Below, in pieces: positions 36,253 to 46,121 of a stretch of 64,000 nt of DNA. The notes under the pieces are model-generated. The model searched no databases. It was not told where the DNA came from and saw only the letters and a list, made by a program, of their open reading frames with translations. The stretch is taken from assembly GCA_007115705.1 (NCBI GenBank), contig QXEO01000152.1, positions 4,085,118 to 4,149,117 of the forward strand, given 5' to 3'. Source of the stretch: Dactylis glomerata (taxonomy: Eukaryota; Streptophyta; Magnoliopsida; Poales; Poaceae). Within the stretch, counting starts at the first letter, position 1. Each line of letters begins with the position of its first letter. The position numbers and the translations under genes were made by a program.

Positions 36253-38121
36253 CTCAATTTTTTCACTAAAGTGAATGTTGCCTATATAGTTCAAGGCAAA
36301 ACTGTGCATTTTTTCTAAACTTGGTGATTGGAAACTTCAATGTTTAGGAAAAAGTGAAGACAGAAGCTGCAATATTTGAATTGTCTAAACAATTTTAGAG
36401 TGTGATGTTTGCACCTCGAACATAGAGACATGCTACTGACATTTTACACACTGTTATTATTCCTAAGCACAAATATGTAACTTGGCATATCATCTCAATC
36501 TTAATGTTTTATCTTATATAAGACCAAATTGTTATTCTGAGCAAATGGATTTATAAAAACCCAAATTGTTATTCTGAGAAGAGGGTACTAGACTAAAGAT
36601 TGGATAAATCTTGTGAATTTTAGTTTAAGACTAATTACATGACTTAGTTACGGATCCATTGCGATCATATATTACTATTAATGCTATTTTTTTTATCTAT
36701 TATCCTAGATTATAATTTTGGACCACTAAATTTATACCGCTTGCAAGGAATGGGAGCATGTATTGGAAAAAATGTTCATATGTTATGTATACACAGTTTT
36801 AGATACTTCGACTTGTATTGGTTCAATTGCAACGAATTTTCATCTTATCACTCAGATTGACTTCAGTTACACAAAAGTTGCATTGAAAGCATTTGTTAGG
36901 TGCGAGCTTGTTATGTTTATATGTGCCATGAAGAAATAATATTAAGCCCCATGGCAACGCACGGGCATTCAACTAGTAGTTAATAGTTAGTGAGTTTTTG
37001 AGTTCTTTCTTACATAGTCATTGTAGCGAATATGGATTCCAAACTTGCTAGGTTATTGGGATACTAAAGCGTGCATGGATGGTATCTTAGCCCTTGTGTT
37101 GGAGTTATTTCATCCATATAGACCTTGTTGTTCATGTGTTCATGTTATATTTATTCGTCTATCGGGTCACACTTACTCTCTCAGTGATTCGTTGAACTTA
37201 TTTTATCATTTTTGTTGTTGTGTGGTTTGCCTCTCTACTTATGTGTGTATCTATCCAATTAATTTTGTTTTGGCCTCAAGTATGCTCCCTTTTCCATTCC
37301 AAATATGCAGTTTGTAATGTTGGCATCCGAATTTATAGCCGGGTCATTATCCAATCCGCCAAACAAGAGGATAGGAGAACCAAAAATTCTGACCCTAGCT
37401 AGCTACATCCCTACATCTCCCTATCTGCCACATCTCAAGTGTCCTCCCACATCACTATGTCATGATCGATGGCAGGGGCTCCTATCTGACGCTTGTTGCA
37501 CAACCTCCTGAAGGATCCTACATGGGTTGCATTCTGCTGTGACCCAATAATAGATGCAGTTTTCCTACGAATCTCTGAGTAAAAATACTATAAAAACTAA
37601 AAATAAAAAAATTAAGACAAAATATATATAATAAGAAAATGAAATCTAGAATAAGGAAAAAAGAAAGACTGATAAAAAAACAACAAAATAAGGAAGAAAC
37701 CCACCTTGTTGGGCTGGCCCACTGGAGGCCACCACCCGTGCAGCGTCATGTGACCCCAAGTAGGGATTATCATAGATAAGGCAATTAGGACCTGCTATTT
37801 GCCGCTTTAGGCGAGCCTAGTAGCTCTTGCACATGGACGGTACTAAATGAGCCGTATTTGGCGTGGCCCATTAACATATGTTTTTAATTTATTTTCTCTT
37901 TTTTAAAGTATTTTTACTTATACAAATCAATTTTAATAACAACATGTTGCATGTTGTACAAAACATGAATGATCACATATTTCTAAATAAATGTTAATAC
38001 ATACCTACATAAATTTTTATGTGCTACAAATGTTTCTTTTGTATATGATGAAATATGTGCATACAAATAATGAACATATTCATAGGATATAGAAGTGTAA
38101 AAGTATGCACGCATTAGAAAG
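36253..38121. other. Unclassified intergenic DNA
   Basis: AT-rich with no gene. Frames such as 37045-37317 lack any domain or splice context. A possible Helitron terminus lies at 36950-36976. The stretch 37560-37690 is A-rich and simple. Confidence 0.4.
36950..36976 (+). mobile_element. Possible Helitron 3' end
   Basis: GCCCCATGGCAACGCACGGGC followed by ATTCAACTAG and then T. A short GCCC/GGGC stem a few bases before CTAG, with a following T, is the 3' signature of grass Helitrons. I did not find the matching 5' TC end. Confidence 0.45.
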
Positions 38122-38517
38122 AAGGGATTTCTATTTTCGTGCCCTCGGGTCCTTAGTTGTGCTCAGTTTTCCCCAGCCGCTTAGTTTTTCCTCAGTTTTG
38201 CCCAAGCCCTTGTCTGAAACCCTCACAAGGAGCTCAGACGGGAGGAATCCCGTTTAGTTGACCATTGGTTGGTGCTGGCAAGTGGGGTCGCTGTTGGTGC
38301 CCCGCAGTGGACACGTCTCCACTTATCCAGATCATCGTGGGACCCACAACTTGTCCACGTTAGCGCACCGGACCTACAGCTTACCTAGGCGACTGTTGCA
38401 AAATAGGAGCCCGAGCCAGCCCCGCGCCCGTGCCCGTGCCATTGCTTCCCCTTTCTTTCCCCGGGCCCCATTATTCTTCTTCTCCGCCAGCGGCAGCCCT
38501 TCTCTGGCAGGCGGGTG

Positions 38518-39072
38518 ATGTCTAGTTTCTCTTCGACCTCCCGTTCTTCATGGCCGCAGTATGGACCCGTGCCTTTGACAAGATGCCCTGACTGCCCACA
38601 TCAGGAGCCTCTGAAGCGGTCGATCTATAAGACGGACGACAACGGCAACCGTGGACGTGAGTTCCTTGCATGCGAGAGCTTGCCATATAGAGAGGGGTAT
38701 AAGGTTAGATCTCGCTCCAATTGCTCTGTTTTCTCTCGATTTTCTTGTTATTCCCTCGAATTTGGGATTTAGGGTTCACGTTGTTATTTTCAGATCCTGA
38801 AGAAATGCAGGTATTTTGAGTGGATCGATGTGTATATTCAGAGGCTTCAATTGCAGGAATCAATTGGCGCTATTGGGGAGCGCAATTTGGGAGGGGGGAC
38901 TTGCTGTAGAGAATGCGGCGGAGAGAGGAGCCGTTCCGATTATGCCTAATGCTCCCAATGCAGAACTGGTGGAAGTGAAGGGAGAACTGAAGAAAATGAA
39001 CAAGCAGTTAAGGTAGCTGATCGAGTTGAAGAAGCAAGCTAATCTGATGGCTGGTTGTTTTTTTATTGTATA
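38518..39072 (+). pseudogene. GRF-type zinc-finger protein gene, frameshifted
   Basis: Exon 1 is 38518-38703 (ATG; MSSFSSTSRSSWPQYGPVPL...) and exon 2 starts at 38794, with GT (38704) and AG (38793) borders in phase 0. Across the junction it shows the GRF finger pattern: RCPDC...NGNRGREFLAC...KKCRYFEWID, with Cys residues spaced to bind one zinc and the GRxF core. GRF fingers bind single-stranded DNA in topoisomerase III and APE2 and are common in grass TE-carried genes. In phase, exon 2 ends at TAA 38947-38949 (113 residues). The family-typical coil (ELVEVKGELKKMNKQLR...LIELKKQ) lies in another frame and is cut by TAG at 39014-39016, so the gene has a frameshift and a nonsense change. Confidence 0.7.
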
Positions 39073-39181
39073 ATTGCAATCAGATTCTTATCATTGCTCA
39101 TCAGGTGCTAGAAGTTGTTACAAGGGATCCCTTGTTACAAATCCATTATTCAGTTACATGTACTTGTAGTTGTTTTCAAAG

Positions 39182-39982
39182 TTAGTGTGTGCATTCACCG
39201 AAATTACCAAAAAAATAAGTGTTAGGGAATATAGGAATGCTAAAGATAGTTGATAATTGTTAGAGGGGTGACAAATAATGCATTCACTGAAATCCCTCAA
39301 ATATGTATGTCTCATGTTTATACCAAAATTATACCACTTTTGGGACATTTCAAATAACCAAAACTATATCCCAAACTATATTCTCTAAAAGAAAAGGAAT
39401 GCTAAAGAAAGTTGATAATTGTTAGAGGGGTGATAAATAATCCATTCACCGAAATCCCCCAAATATGCCAAATATGTATGTCTCATGTTTCTACCAAAAT
39501 TATACCACTTTTGGGCCGTTTCAAATTACCAAAACTATATTCCCTAAAAGAAAAGGAATGCTAAAGAAAGTTGATAATTGTTAGAGGGGTGATAAATAAT
39601 CCATTCACCGAAATCCCCCAAATATGCCAAATATGTATGTCTCATGTTTCTACCAAAATTATACCACTTTCGGGCCGTTTCAAATTACCAAAAAAATATT
39701 GCCTAAAAGAAAAGGAATGCTAAAGATAGTTGATAATTGTTAGAGGGGTGATAAATAATCCATTCACCGAAATCCCTCAAATATATATGCCTCATGTTTA
39801 TACCAAAATTATACCACTTTTGGGCCATTTCAAATTACCAAAACTATATCCCAAACTATATTCCCTAAAAGAAAAGGAATGCTAAAGAGAGTTGATAATT
39901 GTTAGAGGGGTGACAAATAATGCATTCACCAAAATCTACAAATATGTATGTCTCTTGTTTACACCAAAATTATACCACTTTT
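39182..39982. repeat. Tandem array, about five units of 159-162 bp
   Basis: The landmark AGGAATGCTAAAG recurs at 39233, 39395, 39554, 39713 and 39875, giving units of 162, 159, 159 and 162 bp. Each unit includes GTTGATAATTGTTAGAGGGG, CATTCACCGAAATCC and AATTATACCACTTT. The units are highly similar, so the array expanded recently or was homogenised. It lies between the GRF pseudogene and the right end of the MULE. Confidence 0.9.
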
Positions 39983-40334
39983 TAGTTTAACATTTTTAGA
40001 TCGTGGAAAATAATGCATAAATAGAGAGAATATAGTTACGTGGCAAACTCGTTGTTGCACATAAATAGAGGGGTGGCACTGTCCACCGACGGAGAGAGAG
40101 AGAGGGGTGGCCACGAAGAGAGAGAGAGGGGTGGTGGCCACGAAGAGACGAAGAGGGGTATAATGCCCGTTAGATAAGTGGATCAACGGTTGGTGGAGTC
40201 GATCCATGTGACAACGGCTCAACCAATCAGGATAAGTTTGGGCTTCTGTGAGCATTTATGACAGTACTTGAGGGTAAAACTGAGTAGTACTAAGAAACCA
40301 AGGGCACATAAATAGTAAATAGACTAAGGGATTC

Positions 40335-40710
40335 AAACAAAAGAATTACAAAATGAAAAATGCGTGTTTTGTACAATATAATTCATATTGGGCTACATCA
40401 AATTATTTGCAATTCAAATATAAATGAGTGTGATAATTATGGCCTCATTTAGACAAACTATGTTTTGGGGAAGATGTTTTGCAAAGGGGTTTGAGTGGAA
40501 AACCATGCATCTTCATAGCTACTAGTGATTCTGAGAAGTGGCAATTTGTGGTAAAACTTGATTTATCTATGTTTGTTAAGGTTTCCTAGGTGGTAGGTTG
40601 CGTAGGAAGACTCCATGAGTAGGTGCCACTATGTTTTTATTTTTTTGGATTTTTTTGCGCATGATGACTCAATTAGCTATGTTAATCTCATTTGTTGACT
40701 CTCTATTGAC
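40335..40710. other. Unclassified spacer between two MULE-like ends
   Basis: AT-rich; no gene or repeat recognised. Confidence 0.4.
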
Positions 40711-40835
40711 CAGCTACTTGAGGGTAAAACTGAGCATATTGCACTTGCCAATCTAAGTACTCGAGGGGAAAACTGAGTACAGATAAAATTTCTGTATAAG
40801 GCCCGAGGTTATAACTGAGTAAACCAAACGTCCCA
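40711..40835. repeat. Subterminal repeat cluster of a second MULE-like element
   Basis: Three imperfect copies of an ACTTGAGGGTAAAACTGAG-type motif (near 40712, 40753 and 40814) match the right subterminal region of the previous element (40264-40284) and, inverted, its left end. The cluster probably marks the end of a second element of the same type that carries the following exon. Confidence 0.5.
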
Positions 40836-41034
40836 GGGTTAGCCTCGTGTCGTGGTGCACGCTGCAGCCGTGCATAGCGGACGCGTGTTGCGATACACGC
40901 CACCTTCGTCTTTATAGAGCCCCTCTTTCTCTCCCTCGATGCTTGCCCACTCTCTCATTCTCACTGCAACCGCCTCTCCTGTCCCATCATCTTCTCCACA
41001 ACCGAAGAAAACCCCCCGAAGAAAACCGCTGGCG

Positions 41035-41414
41035 ATGGAGAAGAATGAGATGCCCATTGTTGGTGCTTCCGACATAGCCACCGGTGCATCAGCCGCCAGC
41101 GCATCGGCCACCGCCCCCATCCAGGCCCCGTCGCTGCTTCCAACGTAGCCGCCGGCGCATCGGCCGCCGCCCCCTTCCAGGCCCCCATCGATGCTTCTGA
41201 CGTAGCCGTCGGTGCATCAGCCGCCGGCGCATTGGCCGCCGCCCCCGTCCAGGCCCCCGTCGCTACTTCCAACGTAGCCGCTGGCGTATTAGCCGCCGGT
41301 GCATCGGCCGCTGCCCCCGTCCAGGCCCCCGTCACTTGGGACCCGTATGAACCAGTGCCGTACGTCGCGCTGGAGAACCCCTACGACACCAGCATTGTCG
41401 ACGACGAGCCGGTG
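41035..41414 (+). CDS. 5' exon of an Ala-rich repeat protein gene, frameshifted and separated by Copia
   Basis: ATG at 41035 (MEKNEMPIVGASDIATG...) enters three to four imperfect repeats of about 56-72 bp that encode ASxVAxGASAA...AAPVQAP. It then reads WDPYEPVPYVALENPYDTSI and ends at a donor (GCCGGTG/GTAACC, 41415). One repeat has a C-run one base shorter than its sisters near 41129, which shifts the frame and makes a stop at 41146. The downstream part resumes in the expected frame. A promoter-like TTTATAGAG lies at 40911. The intron is interrupted by the Copia LTR at 41498, and no later exon is visible. No domain recognised. Confidence 0.5.
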
Positions 41415-41497
41415 GTAACCCTTTGTTCCCTTGTTCTTATCCCATTTCAATCCTTTTGTGTTATATCTAGCGTTATTAGGGTTCGTCTGTTCCTAGT

Positions 41498-42652
41498 TGA
41501 AAGGATCGGTACGGGCGACTAGAGGGGGGTGAATAGGCGCTAAGTCAATTTTTTAATCTTTTTCAAATTTAAGGCTTGATACAAAGTAAATTCACTAGAT
41601 GTGCAACTAGGTGAATTTCCTATGAGTGGCAAGCATGCAAGTAAACAAGTAACTAGCAAGATACAAGTAAGGGAAAGAAATAACCGAAGAGTGGAGACCG
41701 GAGACACAAGGATGTATTCCCGTAGTTCCTTCCTTTTGAGGGGAAGTATGTCTACGTTGGAGAGGTGTGGTGACACGGAGTCTACCAACGCCACAAAGGC
41801 TCACCTTGTTCTCCGGTGAGCAAGCCACGGAGACTAGCTCGTTTCCACTAAGCGGTGGTATTGGGGGAACCACGAATCCCTTACACGGAGCTTGGGGCAC
41901 AACTCCACAACCCAATTGGAGGCTCCCAAGAAAGCCACGGAGGCAAGAATCACCACAAAGATGAGTTAATCAACCACTTACAACACCTAGGGTCACAAGA
42001 TCCCCTAGGTGCAAATCCTCCAAGCAAATGGAGGGGGAAATGAAATTCCTTCGGTGAAGATATAGATCGGTGCCTCCTCCTTCAATCCTCCAAAGATCAA
42101 GAGGTTTGGTTGGCTAGAAGGGGAGATCTATGAAATTTGGTGTTTTTGCAATGGGGGGAGGTGAGAGCTTCAAAGATGAACAATGGTTGGTGAAGTTCTA
42201 ACTCAACCCCAGCTGGAAGAAGGGGTATTTATAGGTGGGTGGAAATCTTGCCGTTGGAGGCTGCCCAAGCTGCAGTCCGGCGATAAGTTCGGCGCCGCCG
42301 GCCTCTGGGCCGGACTCTTCGGCGGTAAGTCCGGCGGGACCGGACTGCTCGCCGGGTGTCCGGTGGCCCGCCGGGCGGATTCGGCGGCCCGCCGAAAGGC
42401 GGTTCAGAATAGCAGTCCGGCGGCTCCGCCGGACTGGCCCGGTCTGCCGCCGGATGGTCCGGCCGGGGGACCGGCCTCTGGGCCGAACATGCCCACTTTT
42501 GGCAGGCGATTCCACCATCTTTCTTTTTGTGCATGAAAACCCCTTCACCTGTGAACTTAAACCTGTATGCATACATTTCAAATATTAGTTCACACAAAAC
42601 ATAGTCATGTCATTGTAAATCAAAAAAGTAGAAACGGACAAATGTCCTTTCA
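41498..42652 (-). repeat. 3' LTR of SIRE-type Copia element
   Basis: 1155 bp. A minus-strand TATA box (TATAAATA, plus 42226-42233) lies directly downstream, in element sense, of a strongly CCGGC-rich block (42270-42490). The purine tract TCAAAAAGGGGGAGAT on minus (42653-42668) abuts the LTR. Confidence 0.85.
42318..42480 (-). repeat. CCGGC-rich promoter module, copy 1 (LTR)
   Basis: Starts TTCGGCGGTAAGTCCGGCGG and includes TTCAGAATAGCAGTCCGG. Homologous in direct orientation to modules at 44860-45016 and 45522-45700. Very dense in CG and CHG sites. Confidence 0.75.
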
Positions 42653-42668
42653 ATCTCCCCCTTTTTGA

Positions 42669-43144
42669 TTTACGATGACAAACTATGATAGAGTCTCATA
42701 GGAGTGACATAGCATGGTATCTAATGAATAGTGAGAGTGCTCCCCCATAACATATGCACATGGTAGAATTTGCTTTTGGAATGCAAGGTGCAAAATTTAA
42801 ATTATAGGGAGCTCCCCCAACATTAATTGGAACCAAGCATGGCATGGACAAGATAATATCATGGATAGATAATAATATACGCAAGCATAGACATATCCAA
42901 ACATAAACATAGGGTGCATAGTGCATAATTAAGGTACACACTTGTCCACACACGAGATAAGGTTCCACGGAGTTTGAGAGATAAAACAGCAAATAAAAGC
43001 GCAAATGGATACAAGCCACTTAAGAACCAAGGAAAATGAAGCTAGGCTTGTGTCATGCAATGTTATTCCTAGAGACTCTACACTCTTCTCCTCCTTTGGC
43101 ATCGAAACACCAAAAAGGGACAAGAGAGTAGAAGATGCTAGCAC
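42669..43144 (-). other. 3' untranslated region of Copia element
   Basis: Between the purine tract and the stop of the extra ORF. No coding frame of note. Confidence 0.5.
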
Positions 43145-45276
43145 TCAAAAATCTTCACTGGGAACAGGAGAGCCTTCGCGATCTTCTTCTCCACGGGCAT
43201 CTTCATCTCCATCAGCACCTTCTGACTCAGAGGGTGGCTCAAAGTCTTCAAAGTCTTCAACACCGGCAAACATGTCATCATCAAGAGGCGGCATGACAAA
43301 GTTGACATACGGGACTGGATCCAACTCGGTTCCAACAGGAGGAACAGCACTGCCTCTAGCAGCCAAGAAATCATTCTGCCTCTTCCGAGTCTCCTGACTC
43401 ATCTCCATGATCCTATGAGCCACATCATAAGTGCTGCAACACATATCCCACAAATTGTTGAAGAAAGCAGCAACACCCTTCTTGCGAGAGGACCTATGGT
43501 GGCGACGGTGACGACGATGACTAGATCCAGAGCCAAAGGCAAGGTGAGGATCAGGAGCATCCATGGTGCAACCTCTAGCCCTGGCACGGAGCAAGCTGGG
43601 AGCCTCTTCAAAAGAGCCCTGGAAACCCACTGTGAATGTTCATGTCAAGAATCTGTCCACGCACCTGAGCAGTCGGAGTCCTGGGCTGACTATTGATCAA
43701 ACACTGCACAAACTGACAGTAGTTGGGAGTCATGCGCTTCAGAGTAGCTCGCTTGATTTCCTGAAAGATGAAGTCACATCCATCTATCTTCCGAAGCTTC
43801 TCGGGCTGGCAATAGTACAACAGATTCCTGTGATAGCCCCTGACACTAGCATCATCTCCAGCCTTACTCACAAGATTCTGACGGAAGAGCTTGGCAAGAG
43901 CGTTGTAGTAGTAGTACATCCTTGAAATGGCAGGAGCAGGTAGAGATGGCTCATCGGGATAGCAAATGCGAGAGATCTTCTCCACGTTAAAGGGCGCCTT
44001 AGAGTGAATCTTGAAACCACGAGCCCTACCACCACCATATCCCAAAGCCTCACAAAAATCAGCAAAGGTGGCAGTGAAAACATCTTGGCTAGTCATCCAA
44101 GAAAAAGACTCCTCAGGGTCATTATGGAAGAAAATAGTGCAACTGAACTGACGGACCACCATAGGCTAAATAGGCTCCGAGAGGGTGACAAGGTCATAAA
44201 GATCCATCTTGAGAAGAGCCTCATTTATGAAGCGGAAGTCCTTGGAGACATACTGCTGAAAGTGCTCGACATTGAGGGATTTAGGCACCACATAGAACCC
44301 ACTCCTCATGTGCTCAGACACATCATAGTAATCATCCCACATAGCTCGCTGAGAATCAGTCCAGAACTTCTTGTCACTGCCAGTGTACTGCCTCTCATGA
44401 AAGTGGTACGGGTTCTCAAGTCGAAGGCTACGCCAAGTGTTGATATGAGCTGAACCAAAGTTCTCCGTGATCTCCTTTTCCCTCTCCACGTCCACCGGGC
44501 CACGGTGAGCACCCTTGCCCTTCCGGGATGGATGAGGCCCACGAGGCTGAATAACCTTGGTCCTCAAATGCTGCCCTGCTGAACTGCTATCTTCAGCTGC
44601 GGTCTTCCCTGTCTGATGGGTACGACGCTGAGGGCGTCCCCCAGCATCATCTAGCTTCCTCTTCTTTATCTCAAAGACTCGAGCATCTTCTTCATTGTCA
44701 ATCCGGTAGTCACTGTCCTCGGTTGAGAAAGAGCCTGAAAATGCAAATAAGAAGAAGCAACACCAGATAAAGATACATGTCACGGAAAAAAGGAACTCAA
44801 AGTCGAGGAGGGACAAGTGCAAGATGGAGAGGAAGTATGACAGAGAGGTTCTGTGCCAGGTCCGGCGGGACCGTACTAGGGGCCAGACTATCCGGCGGGC
44901 TGCCGGGCCATTCCGGCAACACGCCGAACTGACATACAGAACACCAGTCTGGCGAGTCCGCCGAAACGGTCTGGCTGTTCGTCGGGCGGTCCGGCGCCAG
45001 GTTCGGCGGCCGCCGAAAATATCACCAAAACAAAAATGTCATACTACCTTCAATCATGACTCAAATAACTTGTCCCTACCAATTTTAAGGATACATGGAT
45101 GCCAAGGAACAAGCACTAGGCCATCAAAGGACGAAACCCTAAACAATCTATTCCTAGACAAATTAGATCTAACCCTAGATACACCCTAGATCTACTCATA
45201 CAATAGCATGAACAAAACCGAGTGTGAGGCAAGGGCTAGAGGAAGGAGAGGACAAAAGGGAGTTACCCGAAGACAT
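43145..45276 (-). pseudogene. Extra spliced ORF downstream of Copia pol (env-like position)
   Basis: Model: a short first exon, ATG at 45276 (MSSG, 45276-45267), GT at 45266, intron of 532 bp, AG before 44734, and a long second exon ending at 43145-43147. The join is in phase. The main domain (about residues 120-330) includes WDDYYDVSEHMRSGFYVVPK, FCEALGYGGGRARGFKIHSK and GYHRNLLYYCQPEKLRKIDG, and resembles the uncharacterised plant transposon protein family common in Triticeae. An acidic tail follows (DFEDFEPPSESEGADGDEDA). Breaks: TAG at 44166-44168 and a frameshift near 43620. The position matches the env-like ORF of SIRE elements, but I see no clear signal peptide or transmembrane pattern in the spliced product. 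Confidence 0.65.
44860..45016 (-). repeat. CCGGC-rich module, copy 2 (inside intron)
   Basis: GTCCGGCGGGACCG...CAGAACACCAGTCTGGCGAGTC lies in the intron of the extra ORF, in the same orientation as copies 1 and 3. Confidence 0.7.
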
Positions 45277-45502
45277 GGTGCACAATAAGAAGAGGACAAG
45301 TCCCGATCTCCCAATGCGGTTGATGAAACGCGAAGATCTTCGGTGGAAACCTTCAAAAACACCCGATCTAAGTTTGGAAGAGATTGGTTGGGTGGAGAGG
45401 CTAGGAGGAGGAGAAGCTTGAGGAGGCGGCAGCCATGGAGATGGGGGCGGGCGTGGGGAGGAGGAGAAGTGGGGAAAACTGTTTGGAAAGCCTCCCCACG
45501 AG

Positions 45503-45511
45503 ATTTATATA
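45503..45511 (-). promoter_or_regulatory. Internal TATA box for the extra ORF
   Basis: TATATAAAT on minus, about 227 bp upstream of the ATG at 45276, with a GC-rich module just upstream, the same layout as the LTR promoter. This suggests the extra ORF has its own transcript. Confidence 0.6.
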
Positions 45512-45521
45512 GGTCGACCAG

Positions 45522-45700
45522 TTCGGCGGTAAGTCTGGTGGGACCGGGCCATAGGCCAGACGGTCCGGCAGGCTGCCGGGCCAATCTGGCGACGCGTCGA
45601 ACTGGCATTCAGAATACCAGTTTAGCGGGTCCGCCGAAACGGTCCGGTCGGCCGCCGGACGGTCCGGCGCCAGGTCCGGTTTCGCCGGGAAAACCGCCGA
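45522..45700 (-). repeat. CCGGC-rich promoter module, copy 3 (internal promoter)
   Basis: Starts TTCGGCGGTAAGTCTGGTGG and includes TTCAGAATACCAGTTTAGCG, close to the LTR copy at 42318-42480, and sits at the same distance from a TATA box. Confidence 0.75.
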
Positions 45701-45711
45701 ACGACTTGCAG

Positions 45712-46121
45712 GATTTGAAAAAGGCACGGAAATTCAACAAGAAGAGATGTGACATGTATCAACGAGAAAACATGGTGTGCGGAAGAAATCAACAACCATC
45801 AAACTTGTTTGCAAGAAAAGCAACTTAGATTGCATGCCTTCCAGAGAAAAGCATCAAAAACACGAGATTTGAAGACATGCAATGGTGGGGGATTTCTCCC
45901 CCTATGTGTGACTACCAATGTCGTGACACCGCGAAGAGACATGCTTGGGCTCAAGTGACATTAGTGGTCTTATGATGTCACACACTTGAGTATGCATCGT
46001 GCCATTAATTGACACGATGACTATCCTCAACTATGCGCATCTAGACTAGAGAAACACACTATAATATGGGAATGGGTGCACACGATCAAGCCACATTGCA
46101 AGAGTCTAGGATATTCAATTC
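45712..46121 (-). other. Spacer between pol and internal promoter
   Basis: No reading frame or motif beyond the pol stop (TAG at 46122-46124). Confidence 0.5.

Larger units (their letters stand above)
38131..40325. mobile_element. Probable gene-carrying MULE (about 2.2 kb)
   Basis: The left end (38139-38175, GTGCCCTCGGGTCCTTAGT...CTCAGTTTTCCCC) is an inverted copy of the right end (RC of 40272-40307, GTGCCCTTGGTTTCTTAGT...CTCAGTTTTACCC). Candidate 9-bp duplications aagggattt (38122-38130) and aagggattc (40326-40334) differ at one base; 9 bp is the Mutator size. The body carries a decayed GRF zinc-finger gene and a 160-bp tandem array. The left TIR seems about 10 bp shorter than the right. 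Confidence 0.6.

Noticed and set aside
39182..39982. CRISPR-like array
   Set aside because: Whole 160-bp units repeat with no unique spacers; plant tandem repeat.
44004..44453. 149-codon plus-strand frame
   Set aside because: Shadow of the extra Copia ORF on the opposite strand.
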